A stretch of DNA of 64,000 nucleotides from Pseudomonadota bacterium (GTDB lineage Bacteria > Pseudomonadota > Gammaproteobacteria > Burkholderiales > Burkholderiaceae_C): the NCBI GenBank assembly GCA_023387335.1, contig JAEWIF010000026.1, positions 248,001 to 312,000 of the forward strand, read 5' to 3'. A model generated the notes under the pieces. The model saw only the letters and a list, made by a program, of their open reading frames with translations. It was not told the origin of the DNA and did no database searches. Shown here in pieces: positions 26,171 through 33,503 of the stretch. Positions within the stretch are counted from its first letter, which is position 1; each line of letters begins with the position of its first letter. Position numbers and translations under genes: made by a program.

Positions 26171-27299
26171 CCAGCCGCCGCGGCGAAAGCATCGCCTCGG
26201 TCAGCCCGAAGCCGGCGATGCGCGCCGGCAGCGGTTCTCCGCGCACGAGCGCCGCGCAGGCCTCGCCCATCGCCGGCGAGGTCTGGATGCCGTAGCCGCC
26301 TTGCGCGGCCACCTGGAAGAACGAAGGCGCGCGCGGATCCCAGCCGCCGACCAGGTCGCCGTCCGGAACGAAGGAGCGCAGGCCGGCCCAGGTGCGCGTG
26401 GGGCGTCGGATCTCCAGCGTGGTCATGGACTGGATGCGGTCGATGGCGAGGGCGATGTCCAGCTCCTCGGGCTGCACGTCGTGCGGGATCACCGGATCGA
26501 CGTTGGCCGGCGAGCCGAGCAGCATCCCGGCGTCGGGCTTGAAGTACCAGTCCTCGGCGACGCCGCAGGTGAGCGGCCAGCGCGAGGCGTCCAGGCCCGG
26601 CGGCGGCGCGAAGATGAAGGCGGAACGGCGGCGCGGCTGCAGGCCCAGCGGCTGCGCGCCGGCGAGCGAGCCGACGGCGTCGGCCCAGGCCCCCGCGGCG
26701 TTGACCACCACCGGCGCGCGGAACGCGCCGGCCGCGGTCTCCACGGTCCATGCCTTGCCGTCGTGGCGCAGCGCGCGCACTTCGGCATCGGTCATGAGGC
26801 GCCCGCCCGATCGGCGCACGCCGCGCAGGTAGCCCTGGTGGATGGCATGCACGTCCATGTCCACCGCGTCGGGCTCGTGCACGCCGCCCAGCACCTTCTC
26901 GCGGCGCAGTACCGGCGTGAGTTCGCAGGCCTCGGCGGGTGTCAGCAACCGACCGCGCGGCGAGAGCGGGCGCAGCACGTCCCAATGGGCCTGCAGCTGC
27001 GCCTCCTGGCCGTGGGTCGCGACCATCATCGCGCCGCGTGGCGAGAGCACCGGATGCTCGGTGAAGCCCGGCGGCGGCGACTCCAGGAAGCAGCGGCTGG
27101 CGAGCGTCAGTGCGCGCACCTGCGGCGTGCCGTAGCTCTCCATGAACAGGGCCGCCGAGCGGCCGGTGGAGTGGTAGCCGGGTTGCGACTCGCGCTCGAC
27201 CACGAGCACGCGGCCGTGCGGCGCCAACCAGAACGCGACGGAGGCGCCGGCGATGCCGGCGCCCACCACGATGAAGTCGAAGTCGGGGTGCGGGTCCAT
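26157..27299 (-). CDS. FAD-dependent oxidoreductase (DAO family, glycine/D-amino-acid oxidase type)
   Basis: A 380-residue flavoprotein. The Rossmann FAD motif is FIVVGAGIAGASVAFWL at residues 9-25, followed by VERESQPGYHSTGRSAALF. VVVNAAGAWAD near residue 200 and RPTRTWAGLRSFVPDG near 310 are the usual DAO family markers, and GGYGIQTSPAMGEACA closes the FAD site. Substrate probably an amino acid or secondary amine. It stands alone; no cytochrome partner is adjacent. Confidence 0.85.
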   Translation of the reverse strand: MDPHPDFDFIVVGAGIAGASVAFWLAPHGRVLVVERESQPGYHSTGRSAALFMESYGTPQVRALTLASRCFLESPPPGFTEHPVLSPRGAMMVATHGQEAQLQAHWDVLRPLSPRGRLLTPAEACELTPVLRREKVLGGVHEPDAVDMDVHAIHQGYLRGVRRSGGRLMTDAEVRALRHDGKAWTVETAAGAFRAPVVVNAAGAWADAVGSLAGAQPLGLQPRRRSAFIFAPPPGLDASRWPLTCGVAEDWYFKPDAGMLLGSPANVDPVIPHDVQPEELDIALAIDRIQSMTTLEIRRPTRTWAGLRSFVPDGDLVGGWDPRAPSFFQVAAQGGYGIQTSPAMGEACAALVRGEPLPARIAGFGLTEAMLSPRRLVTTR

Positions 27300-27345
27300 G
27301 GCCCGCGATGCTAGTGCAGCATCGCGGACCCGGAGCGCAATCAGG

Positions 27346-27858
27346 TCAGAGCGACAGCAGCCGCTGGAAGAACGACCGGTAGCCGCGCAGGGCCACCCGC
27401 AGGTCCTCCGTGTCCGGATCGCCTTCGCGGCCCAGGCCGGCTTCCAGGCGCGAGCGCTGGTCGGCGAAGGTGGTGGCCAGGCTCTTCATGACGTGGGCCA
27501 CCAGCTCGTCGGCCTGCTGCACCGCGCGGCGCGGGTCGTCGACGAAGCCGATCTGCACCTGGTCCCAGCGCTGGCGGAACTCCTGGGCCACCTGCGGCGG
27601 GAACAGGGCCGCCAGCGGCTCGGCGGCGTGGGCCTGCATGTCCTGGGCGGGCATCTGCTGGCGCTGCTGCTGTTGCGGCGGCATCGGCCGCTCGCCGTGC
27701 ATCTGGGGATCCCGCATCTGCGGATCGCGCATCTGCTGCTGGTCGTGCATCTGCTCCTTGCGCAGGTGTTCGTTGCGTCCGTCGGGGCGCATCTCGCGGT
27801 TCTCGGCGCCCGCGACGAGGTCGGCGGTTCCGATGCGGTCATGTTCTTCACGGCTCAT
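27346..27858 (-). CDS. hypothetical protein with Met/Gln-rich repeat and a duplicated C-terminal domain
   Basis: A 170-residue soluble protein of unknown function. The N-terminal half is very polar, with RDPQM repeats and a Gln/Met-rich linker. The C-terminal 85 residues (QEFRQRWDQVQIGFVDDPRRA, QQADELVAHVMKSL) are similar to the C-terminal domain of the neighbour at 27855 (QRFSQAWRSLQARFVDNPHGA, AEADALVRDLMHKR), so the two are paralogues. The start overlaps the stop of that upstream gene by four bases, indicating an operon. I recognise the domain as recurrent in bacteria but know no function for it. Confidence 0.75.
   Translation of the reverse strand: MSREEHDRIGTADLVAGAENREMRPDGRNEHLRKEQMHDQQQMRDPQMRDPQMHGERPMPPQQQQRQQMPAQDMQAHAAEPLAALFPPQVAQEFRQRWDQVQIGFVDDPRRAVQQADELVAHVMKSLATTFADQRSRLEAGLGREGDPDTEDLRVALRGYRSFFQRLLSL
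27699..27728. repeat. tandem 15-bp repeat inside the Met/Gln-rich gene
   Basis: GCATCTGGGGATCCC (27699-27713) is followed directly by GCATCTGCGGATCGC (27714-27728) and then by a partial third copy. On the coding strand it encodes repeated Arg-Asp-Pro-Gln-Met. It is a coding minisatellite that could change length by slippage. Confidence 0.7.
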
Positions 27859-28436
27859 GATTGGGTCCTCATGTCGGGGTGGTGGCGGGGGTCGTGGCGC
27901 TCGGGCTCGTCGACCTCGAGCAGCTCGGCGAACAGGGCGCGGTAGTGGATCACCGCCTGGCGCAGGCCTTCGGTGTCGGTCTCGCCGCGCGCATCGCTCT
28001 CGGCGACGGCGTGGGCGGCGCGGTAGTGCTCCACCACGCCCGGGTGGTTCACCGAGATGTCGGCCGCGCTGCTCTCGAAATCGGCCATCGGGTAGCCGCG
28101 CTTGTGCATCAGGTCGCGCACCAGGGCGTCGGCCTCGGCCAGCGCGCCGTGCGGGTTGTCCACGAAGCGGGCCTGCAGCGATCGCCAGGCCTGGCTGAAG
28201 CGCTGCGCGTCGGCGGGCGACAGCGGAACGATGTTCAGCCGGTCCACCCGCTTGCGGCGGGCGTGCAGCTCGGCCTCGGCCCTCTCGCGGCTGCCGAACG
28301 TCTCGACGGTACGGCCGTACTCGGGCCCGAAGTCGCGCCGCAGGCGGTCGCTGCGCGACTTGCGCTGGTAAAGCACGAAGGCGACGGCGACCAGCGCGAG
28401 GATCACCAGCACCGCCAGCAACATCTGAGTGTCCAT
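27855..28436 (-). CDS. membrane-anchored hypothetical protein, paralogue of the next gene
   Basis: A 193-residue protein with one N-terminal membrane helix (MLLAVLVILALVAVAFVLY, residues 5-23) followed by a basic cytoplasmic stretch RKSRSDRLRRDFG. The segment GPEYGRTVETFGSRERAEAEL and the FVDNPHGALAEADALV domain recur together in many actinobacterial and proteobacterial hypothetical proteins. The C-terminal domain is shared with the soluble product of the downstream overlapping gene. Topology suggests a bitopic protein with the conserved domain in the cytoplasm. Function unknown. Confidence 0.78.
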   Translation of the reverse strand: MDTQMLLAVLVILALVAVAFVLYQRKSRSDRLRRDFGPEYGRTVETFGSRERAEAELHARRKRVDRLNIVPLSPADAQRFSQAWRSLQARFVDNPHGALAEADALVRDLMHKRGYPMADFESSAADISVNHPGVVEHYRAAHAVAESDARGETDTEGLRQAVIHYRALFAELLEVDEPERHDPRHHPDMRTQS

Positions 28437-28463
28437 GGAAGCTCCTGTTGGGGGGATGCTTCC
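28437..28463. promoter_or_regulatory. inverted repeat just upstream of the bitopic hypothetical gene
   Basis: GGAAGC at 28437-28442 and GCTTCC at 28458-28463 are exact inverted copies separated by 15 bases, ending directly at the start codon of the minus-strand gene. They could form an operator or a 5' hairpin covering the ribosome binding site (AGGAG). No protein can be named. Confidence 0.35.
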
Positions 28464-28617
28464 AAGGTATTCAATGCGCGCGGCCGCGCCTGTCGGAACA
28501 GGCCATCGGCGGGCATGGCCGCGCGTTCAACGCCACGGTAGGACGGGTCCGGCCCAGCGCATCGACGGCCGGGCTGCGACGGCTCAGGCGGCGCGGCGGA
28601 TCAGCTCGCCGGGGCGA

Positions 28618-29586
28618 TCAGTCCAGCTTGATGTTGGCGTCGTTGACCACCTGGGCCCAGCGCTTGCGCTCCTGGGCGAAGAACTGGTCCTGCTCCTGCG
28701 GGGTCATGGTCACCACTTCGGCGCCCTGGCCCGCGAGCCGTGCCCGCACGTCCGCGCTGCGGATGGCGCCCACCAGCGCGGTGTTGAGCTTCTGCACCAC
28801 GGCGTCCGGCGTGGCCTTGGGGACCAGCACGCCCTGCCAGGTGCCCGACTCGAAGCCGGGCGCGCCCTGTTCCGCCAGCGTCGGCGTGTCGCCGATCAGC
28901 GGCATGCGGGTGCGCTTGGACACGCCCAGCAGCTTGAGCTTGCCGCTCTGCACGTGGGGCAGGGTGGCCAGCATGCCGTTCATCAGGATCTGGGTCTGGC
29001 CGCCCACCGTGTCCTGGATGGCCTGGATGCCGCCCTTGTACGGCACGTACGCCCAGCGCGCATCCACCGCGCGCTGCAGCGCCACGCCGGCCAGGTGCGG
29101 CGCGCTGCCGGTCGCGGTGACGGCGAAGTTCAGGTCCTTCTGCTTGGAAAGCGCGACCAGTTCCTTGAGGTTGTTGGCCGGCACCGAGGGATGCACCACC
29201 AGCAGGTGCGGCGAGTAGGCCAGCATGGTCACGCCGCGCAGGTCCTTCGAGGGATCGAAGGGCAGCTTGGTGTAGACCGAGGGCGTGATGGCGAGCGCGC
29301 CGACGTCGCACAGCACGAAGGTGTGCCCGTCCGCCGTGGACTTGGCGACGAAGTCGGTGCCGAGGTTGCCGTTGGCGCCGGCCTTGTTCTCCACGATCAC
29401 CGACTGCTTCAGCGCGTCCTGCAGCAGCGGCTGGATGGCGCGCGCGATGATGTCCGACGAGCCGCCGGGCGGGTACGGCACGATGATGCGGATCGTCTTC
29501 GAAGGCCAGGCCTGCTGCGCCATCACGGCGGGTGCGGCAAGGGCGGCCGCGGTGGCGGCCAGGACGTGGCGGCGGGTCAGGGTCAT
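28618..29586 (-). CDS. Bug-family substrate-binding protein
   Basis: A 322-residue periplasmic receptor. The N-terminus is twin-arginine-like (MTLTRRHVLAATAAALAAPA) and would be cleaved near AVMAQQ. The mature start QAWPSKTIRIIVPYPPGGSSD is the standard Bug opening, with VIVENKAGANGN and YVPYKGGIQAIQDTVGGQ further on. GGAGACGACCCC precedes the ATG. It is the distal gene of a unit with a 2-hydroxyacid dehydrogenase and a second Bug protein, all transcribed away from a LysR gene. Ligand unknown, probably an organic acid. Confidence 0.92.
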   Translation of the reverse strand: MTLTRRHVLAATAAALAAPAVMAQQAWPSKTIRIIVPYPPGGSSDIIARAIQPLLQDALKQSVIVENKAGANGNLGTDFVAKSTADGHTFVLCDVGALAITPSVYTKLPFDPSKDLRGVTMLAYSPHLLVVHPSVPANNLKELVALSKQKDLNFAVTATGSAPHLAGVALQRAVDARWAYVPYKGGIQAIQDTVGGQTQILMNGMLATLPHVQSGKLKLLGVSKRTRMPLIGDTPTLAEQGAPGFESGTWQGVLVPKATPDAVVQKLNTALVGAIRSADVRARLAGQGAEVVTMTPQEQDQFFAQERKRWAQVVNDANIKLD

Positions 29587-29613
29587 GGGGTCGTCTCCTT
29601 GTCTGTGATCGGT

Positions 29614-30576
29614 TTATAGCGGCGCCCGCGACACCAGGGTGCCGGTCGCGAAGAAGCTGCTCAGGTTCTCCACCACGCGCCGGGCCATCGCCTCGCGCGT
29701 CTGCGCGGTCGCGCTGGACAGGTGCGGCAGCAGCACCACGTTGTCGAGCGCCAGCAGCTCGGCCGGCACCTGCGGCTCGCGTTCGAACACGTCGAGCCCG
29801 GCGCCGGCGATGCGGCCTTCGCGCAGCGCGCGCACCAGGGCGGCTTCGTCGACCACGGTGCCGCGGGCGATGTTCACCAGGAAGCCCTTGGCGCCGAGCG
29901 CTTCGAGCACGCGTGCGTCGACCAGGTGGCGGGTCTCGGGACCGCCCGCCGCGCACACCACCAGGAAGTCCGCCCAGCGCGCGAGGTCGCACAGGTCCTT
30001 TTCCCAGGTCCACGGGGCGTCCTGCACCGGGTTGCGGTTGGTGTAGCGCACTTCCATGTCGAAGCCGCTCGCGCGCCGGGCGACGGTGCGGCCGATGCGG
30101 CCCAGGCCGACGATGCCCAGGCGCGTGCCGCTGACGCGGCGTCCGAGCGGGAACATCGAGGGCGGCGGCGTGCCGGGCACGTCCTTCCAGCGGCCGGCGC
30201 GCACGAACCGGTCGCCCTGGCTGACGCGGCGCGCCACGTCCAGCAGGAGCCCGAACGCCATGTCGGCGACGCAGTCGCTCAGCAGGTCGGGCGTGTAGCC
30301 CACGGGGATGTTCCGGCGCGCGGCCGCCTGCAGGTCCAGCCGCTCGAGCCCGACGCCGAAGCTGGAGACCACCTTCAGCGCGGGCAGGCGATCGATCAGC
30401 GCGGCGTCGGCGCCGATGGTCGCGGACGTGACCAGGCCCTGGAAGCGCGGGCCGTGTTGCGCCAGGAAGGCTTCGCGTTCACCGCCCGCGGGCAGCTGCG
30501 TCAGCTCGAACTCTTCGCGCAGGGCGCTCTCCAGCATCGGGAGCAGCGGCGCCGCCGCCAGCAGGGCTTGTCGCAT
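29614..30576 (-). CDS. D-2-hydroxyacid dehydrogenase (glyoxylate/hydroxypyruvate reductase type)
   Basis: A 320-residue NAD(P)-dependent dehydrogenase. The nucleotide motif is LGIVGLGRIGRTVARR near residue 155. The catalytic residues are visible: Arg in VNIARGTVVDE, Glu in DVFEREPQVP and His in LLPHLSSAT, so the triad is complete. The N-terminus (VVSSFGVGLERLD) matches the GhrB/GyaR group. It lies between two Bug-protein genes, which suggests reduction or oxidation of a 2-oxo/2-hydroxy acid captured by one of them. Confidence 0.9.
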   Translation of the reverse strand: MRQALLAAAPLLPMLESALREEFELTQLPAGGEREAFLAQHGPRFQGLVTSATIGADAALIDRLPALKVVSSFGVGLERLDLQAAARRNIPVGYTPDLLSDCVADMAFGLLLDVARRVSQGDRFVRAGRWKDVPGTPPPSMFPLGRRVSGTRLGIVGLGRIGRTVARRASGFDMEVRYTNRNPVQDAPWTWEKDLCDLARWADFLVVCAAGGPETRHLVDARVLEALGAKGFLVNIARGTVVDEAALVRALREGRIAGAGLDVFEREPQVPAELLALDNVVLLPHLSSATAQTREAMARRVVENLSSFFATGTLVSRAPL

Positions 30577-30585
30577 CGGGGGTCC

Positions 30586-31578
30586 TTACTGCGCCGTGAT
30601 CTTGCGATCCCGGATGATCTGCGCGTAGCGCTTGCGATCGTTGTCGATGAGTCTGGCGAATTCGGCCGGCGTGCTGCCCGCCGGAACCGCGCCCAGGCCG
30701 GCGAACTTCGACTTCACGTCGTCGACGGCGATGACCGCGCGGACGTCGGTGGAGATCTTCTCGATCACGTCCTTCGGCGTGCCGGCGGGCGCGAGCAGGC
30801 CGATCCAGGAGATGCTGTTGAAGCCGGGCAACGCCGCTTCGGCCAGCGTGGGCACGTCGGGCAGGGCGCCCACGCGCTTGTCGCTGGTGACCGCCAGCGC
30901 GCGCAGCTTGCCGGCCTTGATGTGGCCGCTGGCCTCGAACACCGTCAGGAACGACAGCTGGACGTGGCCGGCGAGCAGGTCCGCGACGGCGGGGCCACCG
31001 CCCCGGTACGGGACGTGGGTGATGTAGGTGCCGGTCGCGTCCTTGAACATCTCGGCCGCGAGGTGCGGTCCGCCGCCGGCGCCGGAGCTGCTGTAGCTCA
31101 GCTTGCCGGGCTGGGCCTTGGCCAGAGCGATGAACTCGCGAACGCTCGTGGCCGGCACGCCGGGATTGACCATCAGGGCGAGCGGCAGCTCGGCCACCAG
31201 GCTCACCGGCGCGAAGGCCTTGTCGGCGTCGTAAGGCAGCCGTGGGTAGAGCGACGGATTGATCGCCTGCGTGCCGATGTTGCCCATCAGCAGCGTGTGC
31301 CCGTCGGCGCGCGCCTTCGCCACCTGGTCGGCGCCGATCTGCCCCGCCGCGCCGCCCTTGTTCTCCACCACCACCGGCTGGCCCCAGCGGGCGGTCAGCT
31401 GCTCCGCGAGGATGCGGGCGCCGGTGTCGGTGCCGCCGCCGGGCGGGAAGGGGACGACGATGGTGACGGCGCGCGTGGGCCACGCGGTCTGCGCGGCGGC
31501 CGGCATCGCGGCGGCGAACGCGATCGCGCAAGCCAGGGCGAGCCCGGTGCGCCGGGTGGGGCGGAAAGGCGTTTTCAA
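30586..31578 (-). CDS. Bug-family substrate-binding protein
   Basis: A 330-residue periplasmic receptor, first gene of the unit that also contains the 2-hydroxyacid dehydrogenase and a further Bug gene. Signal peptide about residues 1-29 (LALACAIAFAAAMPAAAQ), then TAWPTRAVTIVVPFPPGGGTD, VVVENKGGAAGQ and HVPYRGGGPAVADLLAGH. Only nine bases separate its stop from the dehydrogenase start. The LysR gene on the other strand and the dyad at 31646-31668 probably control it. Confidence 0.92.
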   Translation of the reverse strand: MKTPFRPTRRTGLALACAIAFAAAMPAAAQTAWPTRAVTIVVPFPPGGGTDTGARILAEQLTARWGQPVVVENKGGAAGQIGADQVAKARADGHTLLMGNIGTQAINPSLYPRLPYDADKAFAPVSLVAELPLALMVNPGVPATSVREFIALAKAQPGKLSYSSSGAGGGPHLAAEMFKDATGTYITHVPYRGGGPAVADLLAGHVQLSFLTVFEASGHIKAGKLRALAVTSDKRVGALPDVPTLAEAALPGFNSISWIGLLAPAGTPKDVIEKISTDVRAVIAVDDVKSKFAGLGAVPAGSTPAEFARLIDNDRKRYAQIIRDRKITAQ

Positions 31579-31645
31579 GGGGGATGTCTCCTGCGGGTCC
31601 CGCCTCGGTTCGCGGGCGGCGTGCGACGCAGTCTAGGGAGCCGAT

Positions 31646-31668
31646 CGATCAAAGTCTAAGATTGATCG
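31646..31668. promoter_or_regulatory. LysR-type operator dyad between Bug operon and LysR gene
   Basis: CGATCAA at 31646-31652 and TTGATCG at 31662-31668 are perfect inverted 7-base arms with a 9-base spacer. The dyad lies 29 bases before the LysR start at 31697 and 68 bases before the divergent Bug gene. The T-N11-A type geometry is what LysR dimers bind. Assignment to this regulator is by position. Confidence 0.65.
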
Positions 31669-31696
31669 TGAATCGATCCATTCAATCGGAGCATCG

Positions 31697-32608
31697 ATGT
31701 TCGAGCTGTCCCAGTTGCGCTGCTTCGTCGCGGTGGCCGAGGAACTCCACTTCGGCCGGGCCGCCGTGCGCCTGCACATGACGCAGCCGCCGCTCAGCCG
31801 CCAGATCCAGCTGCTGGAGCACGCGGTGGGCACGCTGCTGCTGGAGCGCAGCAGCCGAAGCGTGCGGCTGACCGTGGCCGGCCAGTCCTTCCTGCAGGAC
31901 GCGCGGTCCATCCTGCGGCAGTCGGAGCAGGCCGCCGTCAACGCCGTGCGCATCGGCCGCGGCACCGAAGGTCGCGTAGTGCTCGGCTACACGGCGGTGG
32001 CCGGCTACGCGCTGGTTCCGAGCCTGTTGCGCGCGGCGGCGAAGAGCCTGCCGGGCATGGACATCGTGCTGAGCGAGATGGTGTCGTCGGCGCAGATCCA
32101 GGCGCTGAACGACGGCGCCGTGGACCTGGCGATCGCGCGCCCGCTGGCGGCAGGGCACGGCTTCGAGTGGCATCCGGTCTGGCGCGAGCCGATGCTGATC
32201 GCCGTGCCCCGGCGCCATCCGCTGGCTTCGAAAACGCGGGTGCGCCTGCAGGACCTGCAGGACCAGCCGCTGATCATGTATTCGGAGAAGGAGGGCCGCT
32301 ACTTCCACGACAAGATCGCCGCGCTGTTCACGGCGACCGGCGTGCGGCCCCGCTACGTGCACCACATCGCGCAGACCCACACCATCATGGCGCTGGTGCG
32401 CGCGGGCATCGGCGTGGCCATCGTGCCGGCGTCCGTTCGCGAGCTGGGCCTGGCCCATGTGGTGCTCAAGCCGCTCTGGCGCAAGGACGTGTTCGCCGAA
32501 CTGTTCCTGGCCTGGCATCCGGGCAACCGCAATCCGGCGCAGCAGGTGGTGCGGGAGTTCTGCATCCGGCACCTGGATGCGGTCAGGCCATCGATTCCCG
32601 CTGGATGA
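31697..32608 (+). CDS. LysR-family transcriptional regulator (BenM/CatM-like subgroup)
   Basis: A 303-residue LysR regulator. The helix-turn-helix reads MFELSQLRCFVAVAEELHFG, TQPPLSRQIQLLE and LLLERSSRSVRLTVAG; the LHFGRAA and RQIQ-x-LE forms are typical of the BenM/CatM/CbbR-like branch. The effector domain begins VVLGYTAVAGYALVP. Divergent from the Bug-dehydrogenase-Bug unit with a clear dyad between, so it likely activates that unit in response to its substrate. Its last 26 bases overlap the convergent glyoxalase gene. Confidence 0.9.
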   Translation: MFELSQLRCFVAVAEELHFGRAAVRLHMTQPPLSRQIQLLEHAVGTLLLERSSRSVRLTVAGQSFLQDARSILRQSEQAAVNAVRIGRGTEGRVVLGYTAVAGYALVPSLLRAAAKSLPGMDIVLSEMVSSAQIQALNDGAVDLAIARPLAAGHGFEWHPVWREPMLIAVPRRHPLASKTRVRLQDLQDQPLIMYSEKEGRYFHDKIAALFTATGVRPRYVHHIAQTHTIMALVRAGIGVAIVPASVRELGLAHVVLKPLWRKDVFAELFLAWHPGNRNPAQQVVREFCIRHLDAVRPSIPAG

Positions 32609-32975
32609 GCTCGATCTTGTAGCCGTCCGGATCGGTGACGAAGGCGATCACGGTGTTGCCGCCCTTCACCGGCCCCGGCTCGCGCGTGATGCTGCCGCCG
32701 GCCGCGCGGATCCTGTCGCAGGCCGCGTAGACGTCGGGCACGCCCAGCGCGATGTGGCCGTAGGCCGTGCCCATCTCGTAGCTGGACACGCCGTGGTTGT
32801 AGGTGAGTTCGATCTCGGCGTGGTCCGGGTTGGTGCCGTAGCCGACGAACGCCAGCGAGTACTTCTGCTCGGGCCGCTCGGTGGTGCGCAGCAGCTTCAT
32901 GCCGAGCACGCGGGTGTAGAAGTCGATCGACCGCTGGAGGTCGCCGACGCGCAGCATGGTGTGGAGGAGTCGCAT
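32583..32975 (-). CDS. gloA: lactoylglutathione lyase (glyoxalase I)
   Basis: Converts the methylglyoxal-glutathione hemithioacetal to S-lactoylglutathione. The 130-residue length and the metal ligands match the nickel-dependent E. coli enzyme exactly in number: His5, Glu56, His74 and Glu122. Other markers are GDLQRSIDFYTRVLGMKLLR and FVTDPDGYKIELI. The frame stays open for 56 codons upstream, but the ATG at 32975 gives the conserved N-terminus MRLLHTMLRVGD. Confidence 0.95.
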   Translation of the reverse strand: MRLLHTMLRVGDLQRSIDFYTRVLGMKLLRTTERPEQKYSLAFVGYGTNPDHAEIELTYNHGVSSYEMGTAYGHIALGVPDVYAACDRIRAAGGSITREPGPVKGGNTVIAFVTDPDGYKIELIQRESMA

Positions 32976-33045
32976 GGGCGGATTATCCAGTTCAAGAAGT
33001 TCGTCTTCCGAATTCAGCATGCGGTACCGAGCGTGTTCATCAGAC

Positions 33046-33495
33046 TCATGCTGTACCCCCGTCAATGGGCAGATCAGGGCGCTGGTCGCGCGGGAATTGC
33101 GTACCGGAGAAGCCCCCGCAGCCGGCGATTTCCAGCCTGACATTCAGATCCACCAGCGAGTTCAACGCAGTCAGTTCAAGAACCTCGCCGTCCGACTCCA
33201 GCGTGCAGTACAAAGTTTTGCTGAGATCAGGCAGAAAAAAATCAGATCGCAGCCTTGCTGAGTTGGCCATGGCCTGCCGAAGCACATTGATCGCGGCAGT
33301 GATCGTGCCAGACGAGGTGATGATTTTCAGAGCGCAATACGACTCTTGCTGTACTCCTCGCAACGGGTCGCCTTGGGGCGTCATTCGAGCATCACCTGCA
33401 GTCCAGATTCGGATCGAAGGCAGCCTCAACTCTGCGGCAAATCCCGCCAAGTCCATCGTGGGGTGTTTCAGTCGCAAACTAACGTGCGTTGGCAT
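33046..33495 (-). CDS. DUF4279-like protein, candidate immunity partner of the RHS toxin
   Basis: A 149-residue protein with a layout I associate with DUF4279: a beta-rich opening (THVSLRLKHPTMDLAGF), GDPLRGVQQESYCALKI in the middle, then a helix (ITAAINVLRQAM) and a late VLELTALNSLVDLNVRLEI. Several DUF4279-type proteins are immunity proteins of polymorphic toxins. The gene starts eight bases after the RHS stop and its GGAGG ribosome binding site overlaps that stop (TAGGAGG), so the two are coupled. Codon choice is visibly less GC-biased than in flanking genes, which fits acquisition with the RHS gene. Family call is moderate; the immunity role is inferred from position. Confidence 0.65.
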   Translation of the reverse strand: MPTHVSLRLKHPTMDLAGFAAELRLPSIRIWTAGDARMTPQGDPLRGVQQESYCALKIITSSGTITAAINVLRQAMANSARLRSDFFLPDLSKTLYCTLESDGEVLELTALNSLVDLNVRLEIAGCGGFSGTQFPRDQRPDLPIDGGTA

Positions 33496-33503
33496 GGAAC
33501 CTC

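Noticed and set aside
28491..28504. CCTGT-CGGA-ACAGG hairpin in the gap before the Bug gene
   Set aside because: The stem is only five base pairs and no T run follows; such short hairpins are common by chance in this GC content.
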